Shown here in pieces: positions 21,365 through 31,487 of a stretch of DNA of 64,000 bases. The notes below the pieces were generated by a model, which ran no database searches, was not told the origin of the DNA, and saw only the letters and a program-made list of their open reading frames with translations. The position numbers were made by a program, and so were the translations under genes. The stretch is from positions 3,658,001 through 3,722,000 of the forward strand of contig JAHQIY010000009.1 in assembly GCA_019054805.1 (NCBI GenBank), read 5' to 3'. Every line of letters starts with the position of its first letter. Position 1 is the stretch's first letter. The stretch comes from Brachionus manjavacas (Eukaryota; Rotifera; Eurotatoria; Ploima; Brachionidae).

Positions 21365-21627
21365 CAGACTTGTTTTTAAGTCACAAGCCTTAAGTCAAGT
21401 CAAGTCAATGACCCAAAATTTATTTTTTAAAAGAAATAAATTTCCAAATAAACCATAATCTTAAAATTATATCGTTCAGAGTTATCTGCATTTATCCATA
21501 AGGTTCGGCCTTCAGACAAAAAATACATTTCGTCGAATAACGCTCATTTAATAAAAGGTGATACGTTTCTTAAAGAAATGGAATTTTTGTGACTTAGACT
21601 CAAAACTGTGACTTATAATCAAGTCTT
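21365..21627. mobile_element. CAGACTTG MITE, copy A
   Basis: Ends CAGACTTGTTTTTAAGTCAC and (inverted, slightly mutated) AAGTCTT are flanked by the 8-bp repeat CATGTGAC at 21357-21364 and 21628-21635. The interior is rich in AAGTCA words. It lies between two LINE fragments. Confidence 0.85.
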
Positions 21628-21639
21628 CATGTGACTCAT

Positions 21640-22430
21640 GTTTACATAGTTGAAGCTTCAGGAAAAAAAGAAGAAATAGTAAGGTAGCAATTACTCAATG
21701 GAGTTGGGTGTTCGATATATCTTGATTCGAAACCTGCCTTGTATTCTTCCACCAATCTGACAACCAGGAGCAAAATGACTCGGTCCCGTCCCAACATATC
21801 TCTCACTTAACTCAAAAAGTCGATTTAAGGCTGTTAGCAATTTAAGTTTATTAAAAGCCTCGTGGTGCAAGATGTCCGAGGAAGCATCATATTTTAACTT
21901 AAAGATAGATCTGACTGTTGTGTTCTGAATTGCTTGTAGTTTTTTGATATTATTTTCTGAAAACGAATTCAAGCAAGGAAAAGAATAGTCGAAGATTGAT
22001 CCGACTAAAGATTTATATAAATTTCCTAGAGTATTTTGAATTAATAATATTTAGCCTCTTAATGCAGAGTTCTTTAATTTCGTTTACCAGTATTTTAAAA
22101 TTTAACTTAGAATCAAATTTGATACCAAGAAACTTGATTTCTTTTTGGCTCACTATTCTGTTTCCATAGATTTTGAAGTTTAGATTTTCAATCTCTTTTT
22201 TGTATTTAGAAAAGACTACTGATCACGGCTTTTCAACTGATATCTTCATTTTCCACTTAATAACCCACTGTTCTAGTTCGTTGGAGTATTTATTTATCTT
22301 ATTTTATAGGTTCCCCTTTTTGTTTTAAATAAAGAATGAAATTAGATCATATGCAAAAAGCAGAGAGTATTCATTATTTGTTTTGTTTCTTTTGGGGATG
22401 TCATTAATTTATTTACTAAATAAAATAAAA
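21640..22430 (-). mobile_element. LINE fragment (reverse transcriptase tail to C-terminus)
   Basis: The frame 21691-21972 encodes the C-terminal domain (AIQNTTVRSIFKLKYDAS). Upstream on the minus strand, around 22030-22260, broken frames encode the linker (KFLGIKFDSKLNF) and part of the reverse transcriptase. It preserves the region missing from the LINE at 12.3-16.1 kb. It has stops and frameshifts and is 5'-truncated. Confidence 0.75.
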
Positions 22431-22552
22431 ATAAGAAAATAAAAAAAAATGTAAAAGAAGGAACAAAAAACAACACATTTGTATTCTAATAAAGCTATGA
22501 AAAAATTTTTAGTCAATAATTAGACTAAAAAATTTGTTAAAATAAAAATAGT

Positions 22553-24256
22553 TTATTTAAGCTTAATTGATTCATTTGTTTCGAGTTTGTTACTCGAAAT
22601 TTTCTGGGCTTGATTCTTCTTTTTTTTGAGATAGACTTCATTTTTTTGATCAATATTAAATGCTTGAAATTTACGAGAACTCGCATTGTATGATTTTTTC
22701 TTTGCAAAATGGAAACCAGTAACGTGGGTCTTACCACATATGATGCAGAATCGCTTTTCGGCTGTTTTCTTTTTTTTGGTAATATTTTTGTGCTCATTTG
22801 GATCTAACTCGCTTGAATTTGTTGTAGAGCTTACAGGTCTTGATGCATCGAAAATCGACTCATTATCTGTGATTTCACTTTTTTCTCTATTTAAAATGTT
22901 GTGTAAATCAGATTGCGAAAAATGGCTCTCAATTTTGTTTTTTCTTGAACATTTCTTAATCAAAAAGAAACACACAAATCCAAGAATTGCCATCAAAGTC
23001 AAAACACCTATAGAAATAGACAAAGGAATTATCCAATTTTTATTCTCGTTTTCTTCTAATGACTTTTCTCCAATCGAACTAGATATGGTACTAAGTGAGC
23101 TAATATAAGAAGTTGATGAACTGTGCCTGTTGAATACGCGAGGGGTGATACTCCCGATCAAATTGATGCATCTTAATTCAGTTGATGCACCTTGCAAGTT
23201 TTGAGCTTGGAAGCAAAAAAGATTTAAGCCTTCTTGACCCGTTTCCAAATGAGTCCATGTAAAATTTACATACCATAAGTCAATTGTATCATTGTATAAA
23301 GAAATAGGGGATTTCCACAAGCCTAAAGGTGACAAAGTCATTAAATCAACTACTCTGGATGAACTGTTTACCACTATTTGTCCGAACAGTGTCTCATTGT
23401 GTTGTACAATAAATTCTGAACCATCTTCTGGTGTTACATAAAAAAATTGAATTTGATCTTCATACTCCTCTATGGTCCTATTTTGGGCATAAAGCATAAA
23501 TTGAAGTGGTACACTGCTTAATGGCAAATCGTCTGTGGCATTGTAAAAGTCTTCGATCTGCAGAGCTACTACATAGAATCCTTCCTTTTCGGGAGTAAAA
23601 GAAATTGTACAATTATCTTGGTCTAATAATGTTCCGGGAGCTGAATTACAGACACCTGCACATTCTCCTAAAATAGACAGGGCCCATCTACATTTTACAA
23701 CATCAAAATCAGCATCTCTTGTTGGAATCTTTATGACAGATGTGTAATTAAGAGGTAAAACGGTCAAAGGACTCATTAGGGCAATAGGAGACGAATTTGT
23801 TTTATTATTATCTTTTCTTTTATTTAAGTCGAGTTTTAGTTTTAGATGCCAACTGCCTCCACCATAGACCAAACTAATCCAACAGCAAGAATAAAAATTT
23901 GCTTCCAGTTTGCCAACAGACTGGTTTAAAGTAATTACTTCAGATTGCTGTCCACCCGACCAAATGTATTTGCCGTCATGTATTCCATTGTCTGTGCAAA
24001 CAACGCCAGATTGCATTTGTAGATTGTTTCCAATTTTAATACTAGCTTCTCTGGCTCCGATTATCTTTTTGCCTAAAATATGATTATCATTGCATGGATA
24101 AGTATCAAAATCCCAGTAGAATCTGTACTGAAAAATGATGTCTATATTCGCTGCTAAACTTTGATCTAAGGGCTTCCAAATGATAGAACCACCAAAGAAG
24201 TGGGATGCTGCAACAATTTTGAAAAATAAGGCCGCACATAAAATATTTTGGTGCAT
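22553..24256 (-). CDS. Single-pass type I membrane protein, unknown function
   Basis: The 567-residue product starts with a signal peptide (MHQNILCAALFFKIVAAS). A large extracellular part follows, with SHFFGGSIIWKP, paired cysteines (SCCWISL, CNSAPG, CINLIG) and many N-glycosylation sites. A Ser/Thr-rich stalk leads to one membrane span near residues 408-435 (IIPLSISIGVLTLMAILGF) and a ~130-residue basic cytoplasmic tail. The tail holds a CIICGKTHVTGFH cluster that could bind zinc. The GG..I.W start and Cys pattern recall secreted or membrane proteins of molluscs and rotifers that have no known role. The ATG at 24256 is preceded by TTGTGTTCAAAG, a possible splice acceptor; no intron is seen in the coding part. 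A poly(A) signal AATAAA overlaps the stop. I do not recognise a named family. Confidence 0.85.
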   Translation of the reverse strand: MHQNILCAALFFKIVAASHFFGGSIIWKPLDQSLAANIDIIFQYRFYWDFDTYPCNDNHILGKKIIGAREASIKIGNNLQMQSGVVCTDNGIHDGKYIWSGGQQSEVITLNQSVGKLEANFYSCCWISLVYGGGSWHLKLKLDLNKRKDNNKTNSSPIALMSPLTVLPLNYTSVIKIPTRDADFDVVKCRWALSILGECAGVCNSAPGTLLDQDNCTISFTPEKEGFYVVALQIEDFYNATDDLPLSSVPLQFMLYAQNRTIEEYEDQIQFFYVTPEDGSEFIVQHNETLFGQIVVNSSSRVVDLMTLSPLGLWKSPISLYNDTIDLWYVNFTWTHLETGQEGLNLFCFQAQNLQGASTELRCINLIGSITPRVFNRHSSSTSYISSLSTISSSIGEKSLEENENKNWIIPLSISIGVLTLMAILGFVCFFLIKKCSRKNKIESHFSQSDLHNILNREKSEITDNESIFDASRPVSSTTNSSELDPNEHKNITKKKKTAEKRFCIICGKTHVTGFHFAKKKSYNASSRKFQAFNIDQKNEVYLKKKKNQAQKISSNKLETNESIKLK

Positions 24257-24299
24257 TTTTGCTTTGAACACAAAAATTATTTATCAAAGAAATGTTTTA

Positions 24300-25480
24300 A
24301 ATAATTGGAAGTTATTTTTTAATTTTAGATTTTTTTATACAAGATAATTTCAGACTTTTGAATAAAGATATTTCATAATTTTTGATTTAATTAAAAAAAC
24401 GTAATTTGAAGTTGCTTGGTTTCAGTATTTTTTTGAACTGTTTAATTTTATATTTCTGAGAAGTGGTAAAAAATATTTTAGCTGGCTTCTGTATAAAAAA
24501 TTACCTTGCGAAGGTTAATATTTAAATAAAATTTTGTTTTTAATCAAAATAATCGTTTTTTTTTAATTTATTAATATCTTGAAGTTTGTTTTGACTAAAT
24601 TTTTTTGTTAAGAAAGCCGAAAGTCCTCGAAAAAGGTACTTTTGATAAGTCTTCGCGCTAATTTCATAAAAATGACTAATGGACAGCTTTTTGCTTTATT
24701 CGAATTTATAATTATCCTTTTTTGGTTATTATTTTAATTTTTAAAATCTAGAATTTCAAATTTGAATAAGTATAAAGTATAAAAATAAATTTTCTTTTAA
24801 ATGTAGAATAGTTTAAAATAGTTACAGAACCTTGGTTTTTTTAATATACTCTAATGCAATGAATTAAGTGATAATTAAATTAATGCTATATTTTATTTAT
24901 TTTATTAAAAAAAAAAATTTAGGCACATGCCAGGGCGGTCAAGAACCGTAAAAAACCTTCTTTTCATCCTTCATTCAATTTTGTTTTTGATTATTTAAAA
25001 AAGATAAGAAAGTCGAATTCGAATAAAAATTGATCATAAAATTTAATAACTAAAAATATTTTTTTTCATTTTGGTATATCATTAAAAAACGAAACTAATC
25101 ACAAAAATTAATTTATGAATTTAATGCCAAATAATTAAATAAGAAAGTAATGAATCTAAAAAGAAAAAAACAATTGTTATGAAAGCCAACATACAATTTT
25201 TTATACATTTGAACAATTCAATTAATGGTTATTTTTTGGTGAAATTTTTTCAAAAAAAAATAAGACTTTTTTTTAAATAAAAAAAATAATTTACAAATAT
25301 CTTTTAAAAATTAAAAAAAAAAGCTGATTTAAACTTTTGATTCAATGGAAATATAATCATAGACAAAAAGAGTTTCTTGTTAAAAATTCGATTCTAAATC
25401 AAATTTTAAGTCAATGATAAATGAAATTAAAGAACGTTGAAATACTAAGCTCAATCTAATCAAATTTTCTCAAATAAAAA
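24300..25480. other. AT-rich intergenic DNA
   Basis: No supported gene or repeat boundary. One locally GC-richer word (near 24920-24960) is too short to interpret. Confidence 0.45.
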
Positions 25481-25499
25481 ATAGGGAATAAATTATAAA

Positions 25500-25815
25500 A
25501 CTATAGGAAACCTTTATAAATCTTTAGTTGGATTCATTTTGGATTATGCGTTCCCATGTCTTAACTCATTCTCAGGAACTGATATTAAAAGAATACAAGT
25601 AATTCAGAATTCAGCAGTTAGATCTATCCTTAAGTTAAAATAAGATACTCCCTCCAACATTTTACATCACGAGGCTTTAAATAAGCTTAAATTACTATCA
25701 TTAATTTTTCATTCAAAATTTTCTTTTATATTTTAACATATTTTACTTTAAAGAATTATTTTATTTTTTCTTGGTTTTAATTTTTTATTTCTTTTAAAAC
25801 AGAATGAGCTATATC
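25500..25815 (+). mobile_element. LINE 3' fragment interrupted by a foldback element
   Basis: Coding traces (VIQNSAVRSILKLK, then TPSNILHHEALNKLKLL) match the C-terminal LINE domain. They are followed by AT-rich 3' sequence to AATGAGCTATATC, where the foldback element begins. The sequence resumes at 26446. The same 3' sequence without the insert is at 51130-51490. Confidence 0.75.
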
Positions 25816-26437
25816 GGGTCCTACTAAAATACTGACCCCCAATTTTTTAAATTTTCTGACCCCCATTTATTTTGCAAAGCAAAAATATTTTTAAAAGTTT
25901 TAATTTATCATTTAGTTTGAATTTTTCTCTATTTTTTGAAAATTAAACTAGTTTGTCTCCAAATTTTTTTTTTTTTGTGAAAATCGAATATTTTTATACT
26001 TTTAAAAACCTGACCCCCAACTGACCCCCATTTTTCTTGAAGAGAATTTAACAAGCTTTCCAAAAATGTATTAAAATATCGTATTAAAAATTTTAATATC
26101 CGATTTCAGAATAACTAAGGTCTTTTATTATAATCAAAATATCTCAAAAACTATACATCCTGGAGAAAAACTAGGCACATTTTTGGAAAGCTTGTTAAAT
26201 TCTCTTCAAGAAAAATGGGGGTCAGTTGGGGGTCAGTCGTAAAAAATTGGGGGTCAGTAGGGGGTCAGGTTTTTAAAAGTATAAAAATATTCGATTTTCA
26301 CAAAAAAAAAATTTTTGGAGACAAACTAGTTTAATTTTCAAAAAATAGAGAAAAATTCAAACTAAATGATAAATTAAAACTTTTAAAAATATTTTTGCTT
26401 TGCAAAATAAATGGGGGTCAGTATTTTAGTAGGACCC
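25816..26437. mobile_element. Long-arm foldback element (GGGTCCTAC family), copy 1
   Basis: A 622-bp unit with inverted arms of about 255 bases, beginning GGGTCCTACTAAAATACTGA and ending in its inverse. Subterminal TGACCCCCA words repeat within each arm. GCTATATC occurs on both sides (25808-25815 and 26438-26445), an 8-bp target duplication, and the related locus at 51281-51293 shows the uninterrupted site. No coding sequence. A transcript would form a very long hairpin. Confidence 0.92.
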
Positions 26438-26445
26438 GCTATATC

Positions 26446-26670
26446 TCGACACAGATAAACAAATAAATAATAAAATACATTTTCAGCAAAATAAATATTT
26501 TGCAAGCTTACGGATCAAAGATGACAAAATAGTAAAAACCAATGTAAAGAATTACCATGAACCATTAACAGACTCATAGATAATTATACTCAAATCAACA
26601 CAAAAACTTAAGTAAGAAGTAACAATTAACATAACAAAATCGATGTTACAACCAAACTCAAATTCAATTA
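26446..26670 (+). repeat. Continuation of the interrupted LINE repeat
   Basis: From TCGACACAGATAAAC this matches 51291-51490, including an AAATAAATAATAAAATAC run and TTGCAAGCTTACGGATCAAA. The shared sequence runs well beyond the LINE tail, pointing to a duplicated block or transduced flank. Confidence 0.7.
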
Positions 26671-26939
26671 ATGTTACAAAATATTCTTAAAAGATCATTG
26701 CAGTCAAATTTCTTGCTAACACATTGCAAAAGAGAGGGAGTAAGCTTCCTACTGTGTGATGTCTTTAATTTCATTTTATAAATAATAAATTTGAGAATAA
26801 CTATAAGTAAGCTTTGCAAATAACAGCATGTAATAAAAAGTGCATGCTAAAGAGGGCGAGTATTTCAATTGAATATAAATTCAATTGTAAAATCATTTTC
26901 TGGAGGTTCTTCTTTCTCTCTTGATAAAAGTTAAAAAAA

Positions 26940-27110
26940 TTTTAAATAAGCAACACTCTTTCTTTAATTGGAAAAGAGCAGAATCTTACACTACTGTACC
27001 AAGTTTATTTAATGATCTTGAGAATGGTGATTTTTCAATCACTACAATTAAAAGGCCTTTTTAAAGGAATGTTTGAATTAATTTGGCAAGTTTTTTAAAC
27101 AAACAAAAAA
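26940..27110 (+). pseudogene. Possible LINE C-terminal fragment
   Basis: One frame gives SYTTVPSLFNDLENGDFSI followed by a basic stretch, similar in layout to the end of CR1-like ORF2 proteins. Frame is broken. Weak evidence. Confidence 0.3.
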
Positions 27111-27121
27111 TGTTTATTATC

Positions 27122-27459
27122 CAGACTTGTTTTTTAGTCACAGTTTTAAGTCAGAGTCACAAAAAATTAAGCCAAAATAATGACTTGACTTAATTTTTTT
27201 TTTTATAATTAACAATCACAAAAATCATAAAATGTTAAAAAATTAAATTCTATTTCTTTAAGAAATGTATCACCTATTAATAAATGCGCGTTATTCAACA
27301 CATTATATATTTTTTTTCTGAAGGCTGAACCTAATGGATAAATGTAGATAACTCTGACCGATATAATTTTAAGATTTTGGTTTATTTAGAAATTTATTTC
27401 ATTAAAAAAAATTTAAGTCATTGACTTTACTTATGACTTGTGACTTAAAAACAACTCTG
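27122..27459. mobile_element. CAGACTTG MITE, copy B
   Basis: CAGACTTG at the left and its inverse (ACTCTG variant) at the right are flanked by TTATTATC at 27114-27121 and 27460-27467. The 338-bp interior is rich in AAGTCA words. Confidence 0.85.
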
Positions 27460-27496
27460 TTATTATCTCAATTAAATAAAAAAATAGATTTTTTCC

Positions 27497-27866
27497 TGTG
27501 GTGTTTCGCGGGGGTGGTCAGATGATAAAGATTTATTTTGTTAATGAATTATTTTATTGAAAATTTTGTATTATCGCATTACATCAAAATTATTATATAT
27601 TCCCTTTTTTTTTTAATTTATTTATTTTTATACTTCAAAGATCGGGCGTGTTAAGCCACTAGAAATTTTTAGCTTAAAGCATTGGAATATGCTTCTTGAG
27701 CCAAAGAAGCATATGTTTGTTCAAGCAACACTTGAACAAAAGATTTGATTAAACAATAGAGAAAGAATACTAAGATTAAACAAAAGAGTCATAGATTAAA
27801 CAAAATAAAACTTTTCTTTTTAATATTTTTTATAGTTTCAAATGCGTGATGTCACACGACATCACA
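27497..27866 (-). repeat. 3' LTR of the gypsy-type element
   Basis: Full-length LTR of 370 bp. On the sense strand it begins TGTGATGTCGTG and ends CACCACA next to the TTTCC duplication. Confidence 0.85.
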
Positions 27867-27879
27867 TCTTCTTCTCTTT

Positions 27880-29182
27880 TTACTTATTGACTCGGTTGAT
27901 TGAGTAGGATTTTGAATTCACCGATTTGATGTCAAATTGTTTTGGGAGTTGTTTTGTCCTAGTGGATTGGCGTAGTTTTAGCGTTTTGATGTTAGACGCT
28001 AGCGCTGTTTGATGGGCTGATTGACAGTGTTTTTCGGAGGTCTGAGGGACTTCAGGCGATTCCGGTTCAACGAGAGTGTCAGGGTTTGATGGCTTACTTT
28101 TATTAATATTTTCTCCAGTGTGAGATGTGTTGTTCAAGTTGTTGGGGTTTTCGTTTTGGCCTATTCGAGTCTCTGGAGTAGTTGGTACGCTAGTTAATAG
28201 TACGTTGTGATTTAGAGGTGAGCTGATTTGGTCAATCTGAATTTCATTGTGTATCGTGAGATTTTCAGGCAGAAGTTCAGATGGAGCCTTCATTTTACAG
28301 CTCTCTATTATTTCCACCACTTTGAGATTAATAAGGATGTCATTTGGTTGGACAGTTTGTTGTTCTTTGCAAGCTACAATTGATGGCTTTATGACTTTGA
28401 AATGTGTGATGTTTCGGGTGATTGTGCTGTTGTTGGTTTTGTTTGTGGCAGTGACCATTGTGCCTTTTTTGTCCGTGACTGTGAGTGGTGTTGGTTTAAA
28501 AATCGGTGTGTATTTTGTGCTCTTCTTTTGTTGAACTAATACCTGATCGCCTAAATGTGGAGTTTTAGTATTGTGTCGTTTATTCGCAGTAATTTCTTGA
28601 GTTAATGTTGTTTTTTGGGGTTTGTTATCGGGAATGTGCTGTTGGGATGGACCAGAGAGTTGTGGCAATCGGGTTGTTTTTGCGTCACTTTTTAGAAAGA
28701 GTGAAATTGTTGGGACCTTGGTGGTGCAGTGTGGTGTTGAGAGATAGTTTTTAAGGAATTTTTCGAGTTCCACTCTCCAGGATGAGGACGTTATGTGAGC
28801 TGCCGTGACGACTTTAGTCAGGTTCTTCATAAAGCGTTCGACCATGCCATTAGCTTGAGGCCAGAGTGGAGTGATTTTTTTGTGTTTGAAACCCAAATAA
28901 TCAGCGAATTCTTTAAACTGATGCCCGTTGAAAGGTGGGCCATTATCAGTTTTTACACCTTCGGGGATGCCGAATCTTGTAAAGATTTTGTTTAGCCGGG
29001 GGATTACAGCAAGGTGTGATGTGGTGTTTACTTCTTCGGTTAATACGTAGCGTGAATGCTCACACGTAATTACCATTATGTATACGCCATTAATTGGCCC
29101 ATAAAAGTCAATAGATATGATTTTCCATGGACCTGAAGGAGGATCAGTTTTAAGGTTTTGAGGGGTCGAGGCTAGACAGGGG
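27880..29182 (-). pseudogene. Integrase core and C-terminal region
   Basis: The frame 27880-29076 (398 residues from its first ATG) carries the integrase catalytic core, with RFGIPEGVKTDNGPPF (second Asp) and PLWPQANGMVERFM (catalytic Glu), then a long Lys/Thr/Pro-rich tail. Upstream in the same frame (to 29182) is the PWKIISIDFYGPI segment with the first Asp. A TGA at about 29182-29184, where a zinc-finger Cys would be expected, separates it from the H2C2 domain. The enzyme would insert the element's DNA into the genome. Confidence 0.88.
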
Positions 29183-29184
29183 AT

Positions 29185-29517
29185 TCATTCGGCGAGTTTC
29201 TCGTCGACAAGGGAACCTAAGTTCGGAAACCAAACCTTTTCTCTCAACAAAGATTTAGTTTTAGCGCGTCCGAGGTGTCCTTTGTGTGCTATTTTTATAA
29301 CTTTGTCTTGTAGTGATGCTGGAATCACCAATTTGCCACCCTTTAGAACGATACCGGATTCGGTAACTGTCAATTCATTTTTGATATTTGAAGAAGGTTT
29401 GAGTTCGGGACCACAGTCTTTTGATCCCAAAGTGACCATCTCAATTACCTTTTGTAAACTCTTATCGGACCGTGTTTGTTCCCTTATTTCTTCAATGCTC
29501 ACAGCTTTTGGGGTCAT
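29185..29517 (-). pseudogene. Integrase N-terminal zinc-binding domain
   Basis: This 110-residue frame holds IAHKGHLGRAKTKSLLREKVWFPNL, the HHCC-type zinc-binding segment of gypsy integrases. It is in the same frame as the integrase core and cut off by one TGA. Upstream, a stop near 29527 separates it from RNase H. Confidence 0.8.
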
Positions 29518-29526
29518 TTCTAACTC

Positions 29527-30860
29527 TTAAAAGTTAATATATTCCTCTGCTGGGCTACGAACAGGTGGATGCTCAATTGGGTTCCGTGATAAAAAATCTG
29601 CAGGATTTGTGCTTCCAGGTTTATGTTGGATGCTAAAATCGTATTGACTTAAGCGAAGACACCATCTTTGAATTCTTGCTGGTGGGTTCGATTTAGGATT
29701 ACGAAAAATGAGTTCTACAGCCTTGTTGTCGGTAGTGCCTTTGAATGGGCGTCCGTACAGGTAGAGATGGAACTTTTCACAGCCCCAAACAAATGCTAAA
29801 GCTTCCTTTTCGATTTGAGAATAGCGCCTTTCGGTGTCTGAGAGTAGTCTACTTGCATAAGCTACTACACGAGTGATGTTTGGGTTTTTTGGATCTTCCT
29901 GGGTTAAAATTGCACCTAAGCCGACTGGACTCGCGTCAACTACTAAATTTGTGTTCCATGTGGGATCGAAATGGGATGTGCCATCCGTAATTATGCTTTC
30001 TTTGATGGAATCAAGTGCAGTTCTGTGTTTTTCTGTCCATTCCCATTTGGCGTTTAGTTTTGTGAGAGACCAGAGGGGTTCCGAAATAGTGGCGTAGTCT
30101 TTAATAAACCGAGATACGAAGTTGGCGAGTCCAAGAAAACTCCTGGTTTCAGTTGCGGATTTAGGCGTGGTCGTGCTTCGGATTGTTTCTACTTTGTTTT
30201 GGTCAGGTTTGATGCCATTTCCGGAGAATACCATTCCATAAAAGTTTATTTCAGGGCAATCAATTACTACTTTTTTCTTGTTTACTATACCATTCACGTC
30301 GCGAAGCCTCTTAAAGAGTTTGTGCAGATTTTCGTCATGCATAGATTTTGTTTTACCAAAGATGAGAATGTCGTCACTTATGTTTTTGGTGCCAGGGATG
30401 TCGCAAATGATGTTTGCTATCGTGTTTTGAAATATCTCTGCTGCGCTACTGATTCCAAAGTTCAACCTTTTATATTGAAAAAGACCTATATGGGTTGAAA
30501 AGACAGTAATGTATCTGGAGTCCGGATGGAGTTCAAGTTGGTGGTATCCGGACAATAAGTCAATTTTTGAAAGGTGTTTTGCACCATTTAAATCACAAAC
30601 TAGGTCATCAATGGTAGGAGTCAAATGGCGTTCACGGATGATCGCTTGATTAGCTCTTCTCATGTCAATACATATCCTGATCTCCTCTGGTCTACCAGGT
30701 TTGGGTACAACTACAATAGGTGAAATTCATGGTGTTGGTCCATGTACCGGTTCAATTACATCCATTTGTAACATCTTTGTGATCTCAACGTTCAACCATT
30801 TGTCTGAGGTCGAAGGGAATTCTTCGATGTGGTTGATGAACAGGATGTACGCCATTGTTT
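29527..30860 (-). pseudogene. Reverse transcriptase and RNase H
   Basis: From 30663 the frame encodes SKIDLLSGYHQLEL, FGISSAAEIFQ, ISDDILIFG (the catalytic DD, with Ser in place of the usual Tyr/Val-x), RSFLGLANFVSRFI and the RNase H segment VDASPVGLGAIL with YSQIEKEALAFVWG. The 5' part of the domain (30730-30860) is in frame but cut off by a TGA at about 30728-30730, probably from TGG. It copies the element's RNA into DNA. A one-base shift in a T run near 30890 separates it from the protease. Confidence 0.88.
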
Positions 30861-30869
30861 ATGTGGAGC

Positions 30870-31335
30870 TTAATTTGAACTCCTTTTATTCTGCCGAAAA
30901 ACTTCTGGGTATTGGTCTTCAAGGTTGATGTTGCACGTAATTTTCACTATTCCCAGTGACTCCAGCGTTTCCAGACCCAAAATACAACCATATTTTCCTT
31001 CCATTATTGCAAATTCAGTCTTCAGGGTCTCAATTTGATAATGAATGTTAATTTCAAAAACACCTAAAATGTTTAAAGCTGTGTTTGACCCATAGCCAAA
31101 CACTCGAGTATTAAAGGGTTTGATTTTTACTTTTTTGAAGTTAAGAGATTCAAACGTACATTGATCAATGATGTTTAGACTGGTGCCTGTGTCAATCAGG
31201 AAGTCTACACTTGAGTCAAGCATCTTTATTTTGACGTATTTTTTTTTTGATACGTTTGTTTTGATTGAGAATGCATTTTCTTCTTCATGATCGTCGTATC
31301 TTTCTCCATTTTCTAAGCTGTTGACTTGGCGCTGA
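30870..31335 (-). pseudogene. Retropepsin-like protease
   Basis: The frame shows DFLIDTGTSLNIID (active-site DTG) and GCILGLETLESLG, the two ends of an aspartic protease that cleaves the Gag-Pol precursor. It begins abruptly at the 5' LTR deletion junction (31335/31336), so its natural N-terminus and gag are missing. Confidence 0.82.
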
Positions 31336-31482
31336 TTCAAGCAACACTTGAACAAAAGATTTGATTAAACAATAGAGAAAGAATACTAAGATTAAACAAA
31401 AGAGTCATAGATTAAACAAAATAAAACTTTTCTTTTTAATATTTTTTATAGTTTCAAATGCGTGATGTCACACGACATCACA
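31336..31482 (-). repeat. 5' LTR remnant of the gypsy-type element
   Basis: The first 147 bases of the LTR (sense), matching 27720-27866 without a visible difference, joined directly to protease sequence. Confidence 0.88.
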
Positions 31483-31487
31483 TTTCC

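Larger units (their letters stand above)
27497..31482 (-). mobile_element. Ty3/gypsy-type LTR retrotransposon, internally deleted
   Basis: TTTCC at 27492-27496 and 31483-31487 is a 5-bp target duplication. The 3' LTR is 27497-27866 (370 bp, TG...CA) and follows a purine-rich tract (sense AAAAAGAGAAGAAGA). The 5' LTR is 31336-31482 and is cut off by a deletion that also removed its remaining part, the primer-binding site, gag and the start of pol. The 147 bases shared by the LTRs are identical as far as I can read, so insertion was recent. The LTR begins with the palindrome TGTGATGTC-GTGT-GACATCACG. Pol is broken by two stops and a frameshift. Confidence 0.93.

Noticed and set aside
28247..28534. 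Plus-strand frames across the gypsy-type element (28247, 28795, 29282, 29873, 30199, 30662)
   Set aside because: All are shadows of the minus-strand pol frames, which carry the real motifs.
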